Positions 1 through 8,127 of a stretch of DNA of 13,527 nt are shown here, piece after piece. The first letter of the stretch is position 1. The number at the start of each line of letters is the position of its first letter. The notes beneath the pieces are model-generated. The model was not told the DNA's origin and made no database searches. It saw only the letters and a list, made by a program, of their open reading frames with translations. A program made the position numbers and the translations under genes. Source of the DNA: Bacteroidales bacterium UBA1458 (GTDB taxonomy: Bacteria; Bacteroidota; Bacteroidia; Bacteroidales; VadinHA17); contig DCSU01000076.1 of the NCBI GenBank assembly GCA_002325785.1, positions 1 through 13,527 on the forward strand. The letters run 5' to 3'.

Positions 1-987
1 CGCGGCAATTGCATCCGGGATATGAGAATACAAGCTGTACGGACTTTCGTACCCATAGTCGCCTCCAAGATAGTCTCCTTCAAACAATGTGAAGTAGAAG
101 GGTCTTCGTGGATCATCCAGATCGTTCATTATATCCACAATGGTATTGGCAGGGACAAAGTCGTTTCTTCCGCTCTGAACCAGATCCTCATAAAGGGGAT
201 TGGTATGGGTGGCAGAGAGGAATGGGAACAGTGCATTATCATCATTGGAAGTAAATACTCCTCCGCTTACTGCAGACTCAGCCGCGCTCTTTGCAAGAGT
301 GGCATTGGCATCAGCTATGGTAATCGCAATCTTAAGCTTCAGGGAGTTGCCAAACTTTTTCCAGAGTTCAACATCACCGTTGTAGATCAGATCAGCTGAG
401 CCGAAACTGCCCTCAGTATCATCCATATTACCGAGAGCTGCATCGATCCTGACTATCAGGTTAGCATAAATAGCTGCAGCGTCATCATACATCGGAGAGA
501 TCAATTCAATGTCAAGAGCCTCGGAATAAGGCACATCACCGAAGATATCAACCAGGTTCTGAAATGCATATACATTCAGCAGTTCAATGATGGCCAGTTT
601 ATTTGCCTTCTCGGCCTCCCCGACAGCGCTTGTCGGGACAGTTGCCTCAATCAGCAGAGCAGCCTCCTGAAAGTCTTTAAGTATACCCTGATAGTACTGT
701 TCGAATATGTTGTCTGGAATGCCCCTGTTGACAAGATCATAGTTGGCCTCGTCAATGTAGGTACACTCTGTCCAGTACTGGGCCATCAGTTTAAAGATGT
801 TCAGGTTTACGTTTGTGGATGAGACTGCACGTGCCATAAGACGCTGGGCATTGCTGAACAGAGACTCGCCCTCCACGATAGCAGGATTCTTTACATCAGT
901 ATTGAATTCCTCGAATTTATCGGTACAGGCGGTGAAAGACGCAACCAGCACCAATAATATTAAATATTTCTTTTTCATGATCTTCAT
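1..987 (-). CDS. SusD/RagB-like nutrient-binding outer-membrane lipoprotein (SusD-like_2 type), partial
   Basis: This is the N-terminal 329 residues of a SusD-like lipoprotein; the C-terminus lies beyond the left edge. The frame is open from the edge up to the start. It begins with a lipoprotein signal peptide (basic MKKK, then a hydrophobic run LILLVLVASFTAC) with the lipidated Cys at about residue 21, followed by the typical acidic stretch TDKFEEFNTD. Further on are MAQYWTECTYIDEANY and WKKFGNSLKLKIAI, which resemble the SusD-like_2 family of helical TPR-like proteins. The family caps a SusC barrel at the cell surface and binds the ligand. It follows the SusC gene by only 2 bp if ATG at 987 is used, or 11 bp if the in-frame ATG at 978 is used; the sequence does not decide between them. 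The two are surely co-transcribed. The ligand cannot be told from sequence. Confidence 0.9.
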   Translation of the reverse strand, partial: MKIMKKKYLILLVLVASFTACTDKFEEFNTDVKNPAIVEGESLFSNAQRLMARAVSSTNVNLNIFKLMAQYWTECTYIDEANYDLVNRGIPDNIFEQYYQGILKDFQEAALLIEATVPTSAVGEAEKANKLAIIELLNVYAFQNLVDIFGDVPYSEALDIELISPMYDDAAAIYANLIVRIDAALGNMDDTEGSFGSADLIYNGDVELWKKFGNSLKLKIAITIADANATLAKSAAESAVSGGVFTSNDDNALFPFLSATHTNPLYEDLVQSGRNDFVPANTIVDIMNDLDDPRRPFYFTLFEGDYLGGDYGYESPYSLYSHIPDAIAA

Positions 988-989
988 TA

Positions 990-3900
990 TTAGAATTGTA
1001 GTTTAACGTTGAAACCGAAATTCCGGGTGGTTGGCATTACACCGCTCTGCCATCCCTGTATATTGCCTGCACTCTGGCTGGCTTCAGGGTCTGCATAAGG
1101 CAGGTTCTTGTGAATTATCCAGAGGTTCGATCCGACAAAACCAATTGAAGCTCCATAAATAAAGGTCTTGGCCATCAATGTCCTTGGAAGGTCATATGAA
1201 AGGCTAACCTCCCTGAGTTTAACATATGATGCATCGTATACAAACCCTGCATTCGGGTTCCTTGCATATCCGAAGAGCCTGTAGTTGCCTCCTGTTATAC
1301 GCCTGGTGTTCACCGAACCGTCAGCCAGCACGCCGTCAAGAATGACACCGCCGCTGTTAGAGTCACCGCCTGTTGCAGCATTCCCTGTGACCGGATCCCT
1401 GACTGGATTACCCAGATCGTTTATAAAGTCAGTTTCAGGATACAGTCCTGTTGCCAGGCCATACCACATATCAAGTGAGAAAATATCGCCACCCTGCTGA
1501 ATATCAATAAGTGCGCTCAGGTGTATACCCTTATAACTGAATGCGTTGAGTATACCGCCGGTCCAGTCGGGGGTGACATTTCCTATGACATTGTCTGATG
1601 TCGTGGATATTGCATAATAACCCGTTGATTGAATTACACGCTCACCGTTGAGCATAACATACTCAGTCCCCTGGATAGTACCATAGGGCTCTCCAACACG
1701 TGCATTGATAGTCACACCCCCCTGAAGCGATCCGAGCTGCAGATTCGTTATGCCTTCCTGCAGTGAGATAACCTCATTGAGGTTCTTGGCAAAGTTCAGG
1801 GTAATATCCCATGAGAAGTCAGAAACTCTCACAGGTGTTAGCATCAGACTCACCTCGATACCTTTGTTTTGGATCTCGCCGGCATTTACAAATTTTGAAA
1901 CATATCCCGTGGCAGCCGATACGGTAACAGGCAGAATCTGATTTATTGTGTTTGACTTGTAAAATGCAAGGTCAAGTCCCATTCTGTTTTTAAACAGACT
2001 CAGCTCAAGCCCTGCTTCAATGCTTTTTGTGCGCTCAGGCTTCAGTTCAGGATTATTCTTGGTTGCTGATACCGAAACCATCGGTACTCCGTTGAAAGGA
2101 GCATTTGGATTGTATACGTCTGCTGTGCTGGCCCAGGGGGCATCGTTACCGACTTCAGCATAGTTTACTCTAAGCTTGCCAAGATCCATCCATTTTGCAC
2201 CCAGAAGCTGTGAGAAGAGGAAGCTTCCTGATATTGAGGGATAACCGTAAGTCCAGTTGTCAGCAGGCAATGTTGAAGACTGGTCTACACGGTAGGTGGC
2301 ATCCAGGTAAAGGGTATTGGCATATCCGAATGAAACGCTTCCGTAGTAGCCGTTCTGTCCAAAGCGGCGGTAAGATTCATAAGGTACCTGCATGGGGTTG
2401 ACACTGTTGCTAAGTGCATAAACCTCAGGAACGCTGAGCCCTCCGGAGGTGCCTTCATATAACCTGTCCTGCTGTCCTCTGCGAACGCTGACGCCCAGCA
2501 AACCGTTGAAATTGAAGTTCTCGGTAAAATCCTTCTTGAATGTCGCCATCAGGTCAAAGTTGGTCTCCAGGAGTGACCTGGTGTACCTTGAATACCCTGA
2601 GGTGGCCTCATCCCGCTGTGGACCCAGTTCCCCGGCACATGAAAGAACTGCTTTCCTCTCCTGCTGAAGCTCCGCATATTCATCAACTGAGACACGGCCC
2701 ATGAAACTAAGCCATTCAGTTGCTTTCCAATCTGCCTGTGCATATCCTATCAGACGGTTTCTTTCATCTGTCTGGAAGTTTTTAAACCTTACCCAGTAGG
2801 GGCTGTCCCAATACAACCCAACTGGATCATCATAATAAGTCCTGTTCCATGTTACGTTCTGCTGACCTGAAGCCTCAAACATATCCTTGAGAAGCTTGAC
2901 ATCAGTGTTTACCTGCCACCACTGGCGGAAAGAACTGAGGATGTTATCACTGTAACCTGTGGAGTTACGGCCTTTGCCATTGGTATTGATGAAGTTTGCT
3001 GAAGCAGAGACCTTGAGGTTTTTAAGGATGTCATAAGAACCGTTCAGAATAATATTGTTCTTCTTCAGTGAGCTGTTCGGCATAATACCGGTCTGGGTAA
3101 GATTGGTGTAACCAAGCCTGAAGGCTGATTTGTCGCCTCCTCCCGTGACATCAATGCTGTTTGTATATGAGAGAGCCTTGTCAAAAAATGTGATCGGACC
3201 ATTCTCAGGGGCCACCCACGGCGTCTTCATGCCAAAATTGGGTGATTCCGGCACGAATGCATCCCACTGGTAAACCATGAGATTCGGATCAAATCTTTCT
3301 CCCATTGATGCATCCTCATAAAAAGGTACAACCAGGTCATCAGTGCCGTCACCGTCAAGGTCAAACTCTTCCAGACCGGGGTGGGCACCGCCACTGTAGT
3401 AAGGACCATATCCTCCGCCATAATTCTGCTGATAGGTGGGGAAGGTGCTCTCGTCAACAACCCCTATGGTTACATTGGAATTAACCGTTACACCAACGGC
3501 CCGGCCTGTCTGTGCAGCACCTTTCTTGGTGGTAATCATTATGACGCCGTTGGCTGCCCTGGCTCCGTATAGTGCCGATGCAGCTGCTCCTTTGAGGATG
3601 TCAATAGACTCAATATCATTGGGGTTGATGTCGGAAGCAGCATTACCGTAGTCATAACCGGCCCGGCCGCTGAGCTGACCACTGTTATTTGAATTGGAGT
3701 TATCCACAGGGACACCATCCACAACAAACAATGCCTGGTTGCTGCCTGTAAGAGACTTGCTGCCCCGGATAATAATGTTTGATGATCCTCCGATGTTACC
3801 GCTGGCCTTAATGTTCACACCTGCCACCTTGCCGGAAAGAGCATTCACAAAGTTATCTGACTTTACCATTGCTATGGCTTCCCCGTCAAGCGCCTGTGTG

Positions 3901-4268
3901 GCATATCCCAGAGATTTCTTTTCACGTGAGATGCCGAGAGCCGTCACCACAATTTCATCAAGACCCGTGGTCTCAATTGCCATCGTCACGTTAATGGTGG
4001 TCCTGCCGTTGATGGGCTCCACCACCTGTGCCATACCTACAAAAGTGACCACAAGGTTCCGCGCATTGGCAGGAGCATTAATGGTGTACTTACCACCTGC
4101 ATCAGTCAAAGCGCCAATTGTAGTGCCCTGGACTGTTACTGAAGCGCTCGGGATCGGTAATCCGTCCTCGCCTGAAGTAACAGTACCCCTGATTGTCACC
4201 GTCTGTGCCGTCAGGGCCGAAAAGCCCGTGAACACCAACAATGCAATCACTAGTTTCAGTTTGTTCAT
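990..4268 (-). CDS. SusC/RagA-family TonB-linked outer-membrane receptor
   Basis: This 1092-residue protein imports a ligand across the outer membrane using TonB energy, with the SusD-like protein encoded next to it. A Sec signal peptide ends near ALTAQ (about residue 21). A carboxypeptidase-regulatory-like beta domain follows (about 24-100), then a TonB-box-like stretch LDEIVVTALG (103-112), the plug with the SusC signature FVVDGVPVDN (181-190), and the conserved plug end at 221-250 (SIDILKG through TTKKG). The rest is a 22-stranded-type barrel ending in a terminal Phe (FNVKLQF), the usual outer-membrane assembly signal. Length is normal for the family. An acidic DxDxDGxxD loop sits at 303-311. 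No FecR or anti-sigma receptor domain is seen at the N-terminus, so direct sigma/anti-sigma signalling is not indicated. The substrate is unknown; a glycan is the default guess, but peptide and other uses exist. Confidence 0.96.
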   Translation of the reverse strand: MNKLKLVIALLVFTGFSALTAQTVTIRGTVTSGEDGLPIPSASVTVQGTTIGALTDAGGKYTINAPANARNLVVTFVGMAQVVEPINGRTTINVTMAIETTGLDEIVVTALGISREKKSLGYATQALDGEAIAMVKSDNFVNALSGKVAGVNIKASGNIGGSSNIIIRGSKSLTGSNQALFVVDGVPVDNSNSNNSGQLSGRAGYDYGNAASDINPNDIESIDILKGAAASALYGARAANGVIMITTKKGAAQTGRAVGVTVNSNVTIGVVDESTFPTYQQNYGGGYGPYYSGGAHPGLEEFDLDGDGTDDLVVPFYEDASMGERFDPNLMVYQWDAFVPESPNFGMKTPWVAPENGPITFFDKALSYTNSIDVTGGGDKSAFRLGYTNLTQTGIMPNSSLKKNNIILNGSYDILKNLKVSASANFINTNGKGRNSTGYSDNILSSFRQWWQVNTDVKLLKDMFEASGQQNVTWNRTYYDDPVGLYWDSPYWVRFKNFQTDERNRLIGYAQADWKATEWLSFMGRVSVDEYAELQQERKAVLSCAGELGPQRDEATSGYSRYTRSLLETNFDLMATFKKDFTENFNFNGLLGVSVRRGQQDRLYEGTSGGLSVPEVYALSNSVNPMQVPYESYRRFGQNGYYGSVSFGYANTLYLDATYRVDQSSTLPADNWTYGYPSISGSFLFSQLLGAKWMDLGKLRVNYAEVGNDAPWASTADVYNPNAPFNGVPMVSVSATKNNPELKPERTKSIEAGLELSLFKNRMGLDLAFYKSNTINQILPVTVSAATGYVSKFVNAGEIQNKGIEVSLMLTPVRVSDFSWDITLNFAKNLNEVISLQEGITNLQLGSLQGGVTINARVGEPYGTIQGTEYVMLNGERVIQSTGYYAISTTSDNVIGNVTPDWTGGILNAFSYKGIHLSALIDIQQGGDIFSLDMWYGLATGLYPETDFINDLGNPVRDPVTGNAATGGDSNSGGVILDGVLADGSVNTRRITGGNYRLFGYARNPNAGFVYDASYVKLREVSLSYDLPRTLMAKTFIYGASIGFVGSNLWIIHKNLPYADPEASQSAGNIQGWQSGVMPTTRNFGFNVKLQF

Positions 4269-4562
4269 AGATCAGAGTTTTAGTTTAACAATAGAGTTTA
4301 GGTTAACTGTACCCAAATTCCACAGGAGAGGCAAAATCTGCAACACCCCTGCAGAATATGAGAATGTTAAAAGTAGTTAAATTTTATAATAATGCATGGT
4401 TCCGGGCTTTTTTTTTGCGGAAACCCACTAAAATTAATATTGCTTAAGGTTATAGACAATGAGCCAGTACCGATTGTCAAAATAAAGCGATAACCCTGAA
4501 AACCGGGAATTAATCAAGGTTTTTCTTAACTTTATTACCGAAACATTTAAAAAAAACCTGAT
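4269..4562. other. Divergent intergenic region between susC-like gene and elbB
   Basis: This 294-bp AT-rich stretch should hold the promoters for the SusCD operon (leftward) and for elbB (rightward). I found no exact Bacteroidetes -7 box (TAnnTTTG) with a matching -33 TTTG on either strand. The nearest are TAACTTTA at 4527-4534 on the plus strand, 29 bp ahead of elbB, and TACTTTTA on the minus strand (4375-4368), about 100 bp ahead of the susC-like gene. An imperfect inverted repeat, GGTTCCG (4398-4404) with CGGAAACC (4418-4425), flanks a run of nine T. I see no riboswitch or small RNA that I can name and no credible small gene. Confidence 0.5.
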
Positions 4563-5216
4563 ATGAAGGCAGCAGTAGTACTTGCCGGTTGCGGCGCGAA
4601 GGACGGTGCCGAGATCCATGAGGCCGTAATGACATTGTATGCCATTGACAGGAATGGCGGCACTTACCAGGTATTTGCACCCAATGTGATGCAGCACCAT
4701 GTCATAAACCATATCACCGGCGAGGTCATGAAGGAGTCGCGTAATGTCCTAACCGAGGCCGCCCGGATAGCCAGGGGGAATATCAGGGCGCTGACCGAAT
4801 ACAGGGCTGCAGATTTTGATGCCCTCATCTTTCCCGGAGGGTTCGGGGTGGCCAAAAACCTCTGCACATATGCCTTTGACGGCCCTGATTGTCACGTAGA
4901 CCGGGTGGTGGAAGATGCCATCCGCACAACACATAAGGCGGGTAAGCCCATAGGGGCCCTGTGCATATCACCCGTACTTATCACCAGGGTGCTGAAGGGG
5001 GTGACGGTCACCGTAGGCAGTGACAGGGCAACCGCTGCCGATATCAATACCATGGGTGGCAAACATGAGAACAGCCACCACGGGGAGGTAGTTGTTGACA
5101 GGGAAAACCTGGTTGTGACCACTCCCTGTTATATGCTTGATGCAACAATTTCCGAGATAGCACTTGACGCCGACGAGCTGGTAAGGGCTATCAAGGAGCT
5201 TCTCGGAAAAAAGTGA
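4563..5216 (+). CDS. elbB: ElbB-type glyoxalase, DJ-1/PfpI family
   Basis: The 217-residue product matches ElbB (isoprenoid biosynthesis glyoxalase, formerly linked to lycopene yield in E. coli) in length and in sequence along its whole course. Members of this DJ-1/PfpI branch convert glyoxal-type aldehydes to hydroxy acids without a cofactor and act in the cytosol. The opening MKAAVVLAGCGAKDGAEIHE carries the conserved acidic residue E17. DALIFPGGFGVAKNL (86-100) is the family's glycine loop, and GALCISPVL (131-139) is the nucleophile elbow with catalytic Cys134. There is no signal peptide. The start is preceded by an A-run and no Shine-Dalgarno sequence, as is usual in this phylum. Its stop codon touches the stop codon of the convergent DUF4294 gene with no spacer. 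Its physiological role here is inferred from family only. Confidence 0.93.
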   Translation: MKAAVVLAGCGAKDGAEIHEAVMTLYAIDRNGGTYQVFAPNVMQHHVINHITGEVMKESRNVLTEAARIARGNIRALTEYRAADFDALIFPGGFGVAKNLCTYAFDGPDCHVDRVVEDAIRTTHKAGKPIGALCISPVLITRVLKGVTVTVGSDRATAADINTMGGKHENSHHGEVVVDRENLVVTTPCYMLDATISEIALDADELVRAIKELLGKK

Positions 5217-5235
5217 TCAGAGCCTGCCGGCCTCT
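5207..5235 (-). terminator. Candidate intrinsic terminator of the DUF4294 gene
   Basis: On the minus strand, AGAGGCC - GGCA - GGCTCT (5235-5219) can form a six-pair stem with one bulged G and a four-base loop. It is followed after six bases by six T residues (5212-5207). This is a reasonable Rho-independent terminator for the leftward gene. It overlaps the last codons of both convergent genes because they have no intergenic space. The stem is short, so confidence is moderate. Confidence 0.4.
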
Positions 5236-5873
5236 ATCTCCTTTAAAACCTGCTCAATGAGGTAGTCCTCACCGTTGGCGTCATAGGATGTTTTGAGGTT
5301 GGCCCCGAAGATGCGTGCAATACCCTGCCAGAAGGTGGCAGAGAACTTGCCGCGGTACTCCCTGATAAGATCATATGATGTATTCTGCGTCTCCCGGTCT
5401 ATAAGCTTTATCAGGATCTTCCCCTGTGAAAATGTCAGCTTCTTCATGTCCTCCTCATACCTCTGGAAAAGATCTTTTTCGTATTGCTGAAGGAAGTTAC
5501 GCTGGTCCTTCTCATCGGGCATAGTCTCAAGCAGCCTGTTGATACGGCCGAACTCGTCCCTGACTATCAGGGCATAGGGATAGACCCGTCGCACGTTATA
5601 TACAAGACGTGCGTGCCTGCGGTAGTCGAACCGCACTCCCCGTGGCATCCTGGCGGTTATGGTTATCTCCTTAAGCTCAACAAGCGGGTAGGTCTGCCCG
5701 TCAAAGGTGGCGGTCTTAACCAAATGATAAACCCCGTACAGCGTGTCAGGCTGTGCCGATGCAACCCTGACCATGGCAGCTGTAGCCGCGGCCGGGGTTA
5801 CCGTGTCTCTTGTCTGACCGAAACCGGTAATACAAAAAAACAGCATAAACAATATGCCGGACAGTCTTTTCAT
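5217..5873 (-). CDS. Exported DUF4294-domain protein of unknown function
   Basis: The 218-residue product is a member of the DUF4294 family, which I know mainly from Bacteroidetes and which has no established function. A Sec signal peptide (MKRLSGILFMLFFCITGFGQ) fixes the start at 5873; the frame stays open to an ATG at 5915, but that would put 14 hydrophilic residues before the signal. After a variable stretch comes the conserved part: LKEITITARMPRG, RLVYNVRRVYPYALIVRDEF and LTFSQGKILIKLIDRET, then a C-terminal segment rich in aromatic and charged residues (YRGKFSATFWQGIARIFG). It is probably periplasmic or loosely membrane-attached; the signal peptide lacks a lipobox Cys at the right place. 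It is divergent from the DUF3267 gene and convergent with elbB, and neither neighbour suggests a function. Confidence 0.88.
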   Translation of the reverse strand: MKRLSGILFMLFFCITGFGQTRDTVTPAAATAAMVRVASAQPDTLYGVYHLVKTATFDGQTYPLVELKEITITARMPRGVRFDYRRHARLVYNVRRVYPYALIVRDEFGRINRLLETMPDEKDQRNFLQQYEKDLFQRYEEDMKKLTFSQGKILIKLIDRETQNTSYDLIREYRGKFSATFWQGIARIFGANLKTSYDANGEDYLIEQVLKEIEAGRL

Positions 5874-5882
5874 AATCCTCTG

Positions 5883-5890
5883 CAAATTTA
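5883..5890 (-). promoter_or_regulatory. Candidate -7 promoter box for the DUF4294 gene
   Basis: The minus strand reads TAAATTTG, an exact match to the Bacteroidetes -7 consensus TAnnTTTG. It ends 9 bp before the chosen start, which would give a very short 5' leader. No TTTG is seen at the expected -33 distance. An eight-base match with two free positions can occur by chance. Confidence 0.3.
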
Positions 5891-5962
5891 ACCAATTGTC
5901 GTGCCAAAGGTTCATCGAACCACAAAACTGAGCAATATCATTCCGCGTTTACCCTGATGAGT

Positions 5963-5970
5963 TATCTTTG
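5963..5970 (+). promoter_or_regulatory. Candidate -7 promoter box for the DUF3267 gene
   Basis: The sequence TATCTTTG exactly matches the Bacteroidetes -7 consensus TAnnTTTG and lies 7 bp before the ATG at 5978. Transcription from it would give an almost leaderless message. The expected -33 TTTG is absent; the bases at that distance read TTCC. It faces away from the matching box of the divergent DUF4294 gene about 72 bp to the left. Confidence 0.3.
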
Positions 5971-5977
5971 AGGCAGC

Positions 5978-6625
5978 ATGAAAATGACACCCGGTATAGA
6001 TGAGCTTGAGGAAGGATTAGCCTGGGAAAAGGTTCTCACCCTTTCATATGCTGAGATCGCACCCTTTGTCATCAGTAACCTCCGGAGGTTCAGCCTGCCA
6101 ATGGCACTGGTCTGGATCATTTCCGCCGGAGCACTCTTCCTTTCAGTATGGCTCTGGCCGGGACTCAGGCTGCCTGCTGACAACCCGCAAATAATCACGG
6201 GTCTGGGTGCCGGCCTGGCAGTCATCCCGTTGCTACTCATACCTCTGCACGAAGGATTGCACCTTATACCCTTCAGGCTGGCCGGAGCAAATGATATACG
6301 GATGGGAGCCGATCTGCGCCAGGGAATAGTTTACGTCACCGCTCACCGGTTTGTTGCAGGAAGAAGGCTGTTCACCATGGTTGCCCTGACTCCCTTTTTC
6401 ATCATCACCACTGGCATTACAATTGCCCTGATACTCAGTCCCCCGTGGTGGCAATGGGTCCTTTCAATGTCACTCCTGGTCCACACAACCATGTGTGCCG
6501 GAGATGCGGCTCTGCTCGGCTTCATGGGCAGCTACAAGAACCGCAGGCTCTTTACATGGGATGATGCCGACAGGAAGGAAGCCTACTTCTATGCATCTGT
6601 CAGGAGTGAAAATGAAAATTTATAA
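5978..6625 (+). CDS. Multipass membrane putative zinc metallopeptidase, DUF3267 family
   Basis: This 215-residue integral membrane protein has about four hydrophobic segments (roughly 40-60, 72-90, 131-153 and 157-180). The motif HEGLH at 91-95, at the end of the second segment, is a zincin HExxH, and Asp176 in CAGDAALLGF in the fourth is placed like a third zinc ligand. This is the layout expected of DUF3267, described as putative zincin peptidases related to intramembrane proteases; activity has not been shown for this protein. ATG 5978 is used; ATG 5984 two codons later is possible. The POT-like transporter gene begins 52 bp downstream on the same strand, so the two may be co-transcribed. 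A substrate cannot be named. Confidence 0.85.
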   Translation: MKMTPGIDELEEGLAWEKVLTLSYAEIAPFVISNLRRFSLPMALVWIISAGALFLSVWLWPGLRLPADNPQIITGLGAGLAVIPLLLIPLHEGLHLIPFRLAGANDIRMGADLRQGIVYVTAHRFVAGRRLFTMVALTPFFIITTGITIALILSPPWWQWVLSMSLLVHTTMCAGDAALLGFMGSYKNRRLFTWDDADRKEAYFYASVRSENENL

Positions 6626-6639
6626 CATCGGCCCGATGT
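6625..6639. repeat. Short perfect palindrome after the DUF3267 gene
   Basis: ACATCG-GCC-CGATGT forms a 6-bp stem with a three-base loop, beginning at the last base of the upstream stop codon. No T-run follows, so it is not a standard Rho-independent terminator. It might stabilise the 3' end of the first message or act as a protein site in the 52-bp gap before the transporter gene. Confidence 0.4.
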
Positions 6640-6677
6640 CAGTAATTTCACTATTTTAATACCCCAAAATAATCCTG

Positions 6678-8123
6678 ATGAGCAGCTTCACCAGTGTCCT
6701 CAAGAAATTCCCGAAAGTGTTCTGGATATCGAATATCATCGAACTCTTCGAGAGATGGGGATGGTACGCAGTTTACAGCGGCTTCATGGCCCTTTACCTG
6801 ACATCTCCGACTGAGGACGGAGCGCTTGGATTCACACATGTGGAAAAGGGAACAATCATGGGGACAGGCTCCATGATACTCTATTTTCTTCCTGTCATCA
6901 CCGGAGCCATTGCCGACAGGATAGGCTACAAGAAAGTCATGCTGGTATCATTCTTTACCTATATCGTTGCCATCTTCATGTTAAGCCGCTTCGAGACCTT
7001 CGGGGCAGTATTCGCCTCCTTCATCCTCCTGGCTGTTGCCGGGGCCCTCTTCAAGCCACTGATATCAGGAACTGTTGCAAGGGTGACAAACAGGGAGACC
7101 GCCTCACTCGGTTTCGGAATATTCTATATGGTGGTTAATATTGGAGGTTTTATAGGACCGTTTGTTGCAGGTTTGATCTATAAGAAAAGCTGGGATTATG
7201 TGTTCTACATCTCCATGGCAGCCATGGCCCTCAACTTTTTGCTGGTCATCTTCTTTTACAGGGAACCGACAGTTCAGTCGAATGATAAAACTTTCTTCAG
7301 GAACATCGCGATCGCCTTTAAAAACATCGCCGTTACCCTTACTGACTGGAAATTCGTGTTGTTCCTTCTGATAATCGGAGTGTTCTGGACGGCATATAAC
7401 CAACTCTATTACTCATTCCCGGTATTTGTTGAATCATGGGTGAACCTTGACAGCATGTCAGCATCGCTGGGACTGGATCCGGGCAGGGTAACCCCCGTTG
7501 CAATTTCAAGCCTTGCTTCGTTCTACATCATTCTCTTCCAGCTGATCATCTCTTCGGTGACAGCCAAATTCAGGCCGCTTAACTCGATAATGACAGGCAT
7601 CTTCATTCTGGCCTTCGGACTTGGGATGATGTTCGCCAACATGAACCCCTGGCTGATTGTGCTCGGGGTTCTTATCTTCGCCATTGGCGAGATGGCCTCC
7701 TCACCCAAGGTACAGGAATATCTGGGAGGCATAGCGCCCCCTGACAGGAAGGCTCTCTACATGGGCACGGTATTCCTCCCGATAGCGCTGGGTCACCTCG
7801 GGGCAGGATGGGTCTCCGGAAAGCCATACCAGCAGATGGCGGACAAGCTCACTCTGCTCAGGAGAGCGGTGGCTGAGAAGGGGTTCGACATACCCGAGGT
7901 TTCAGACAGTTTCACACAGTCTGACTACTTCGCAAGGGCACAGGAATTGTTCGGGATGGATAACCTGCAACTCACACAATACCTGTGGGACACCTACAAC
8001 CCGTCAAAGGTGTGGATCCTCTTTGCAGCAACTGCGGTAACAGCAAGCATACTGTTGTTCATGTATGACAGGTTCATTCTCAGAGGCAGAGAAGTAAATG
8101 TAAGTGGAGGCAGTAGGCAGTAG
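6678..8123 (+). CDS. POT/PTR-like peptide:H+ symporter, major facilitator superfamily
   Basis: This 481-residue inner-membrane protein is hydrophobic along nearly its whole length and has the major-facilitator layout. The first helix carries ELFERWGWYA (22-31), which fits the ExxER proton-coupling motif (E22, E25, R26) of proton-dependent oligopeptide transporters. The loop AIADRIGYKKVML matches the MFS motif A region, and FGIFYMVVNIGGFIGP resembles the POT signature around the fifth helix. The family imports di- and tripeptides, or sometimes nitrate or other small molecules, with protons; the exact substrate is not predictable here. The last five residues (GGSRQ) and the stop codon are encoded within two copies of the GGCAGTA heptamer repeat, so this C-terminus is probably not conserved. 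It may be transcribed with the preceding membrane peptidase gene. Confidence 0.85.
   Translation: MSSFTSVLKKFPKVFWISNIIELFERWGWYAVYSGFMALYLTSPTEDGALGFTHVEKGTIMGTGSMILYFLPVITGAIADRIGYKKVMLVSFFTYIVAIFMLSRFETFGAVFASFILLAVAGALFKPLISGTVARVTNRETASLGFGIFYMVVNIGGFIGPFVAGLIYKKSWDYVFYISMAAMALNFLLVIFFYREPTVQSNDKTFFRNIAIAFKNIAVTLTDWKFVLFLLIIGVFWTAYNQLYYSFPVFVESWVNLDSMSASLGLDPGRVTPVAISSLASFYIILFQLIISSVTAKFRPLNSIMTGIFILAFGLGMMFANMNPWLIVLGVLIFAIGEMASSPKVQEYLGGIAPPDRKALYMGTVFLPIALGHLGAGWVSGKPYQQMADKLTLLRRAVAEKGFDIPEVSDSFTQSDYFARAQELFGMDNLQLTQYLWDTYNPSKVWILFAATAVTASILLFMYDRFILRGREVNVSGGSRQ
8107..8123. repeat. GGCAGTA heptamer array, first block (two copies)
   Basis: Two perfect GGCAGTA copies (8109-8122) lie inside the 17-bp sequence GAGGCAGTAGGCAGTAG, which recurs exactly at 8208-8224. 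The block overlaps the end of the transporter gene and provides its TAG stop. Confidence 0.9.
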
Positions 8124-8127
8124 AGGA

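Noticed and set aside
22..399. A 125-codon plus-strand open frame at the left edge
   Set aside because: It lies entirely antisense to the SusD-like gene, whose minus-strand frame is continuous and recognisable across the same bases.
3694..4380. A 228-codon plus-strand open frame opposite the start of the susC-like gene
   Set aside because: It is antisense to well-conserved SusC coding sequence (signal peptide, regulatory domain, plug), and its translation is low-complexity and unlike any known protein.
4434..4712. A 92-codon minus-strand open frame in the susC-elbB interval
   Set aside because: More than half overlaps elbB in antisense, and the remaining AT-rich part shows no recognisable protein features.
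5874..5915. Longer N-terminus for the DUF4294 protein (ATG 5915)
   Set aside because: It would place 14 mostly hydrophilic residues before a complete signal peptide and would include the candidate -7 box in coding sequence.
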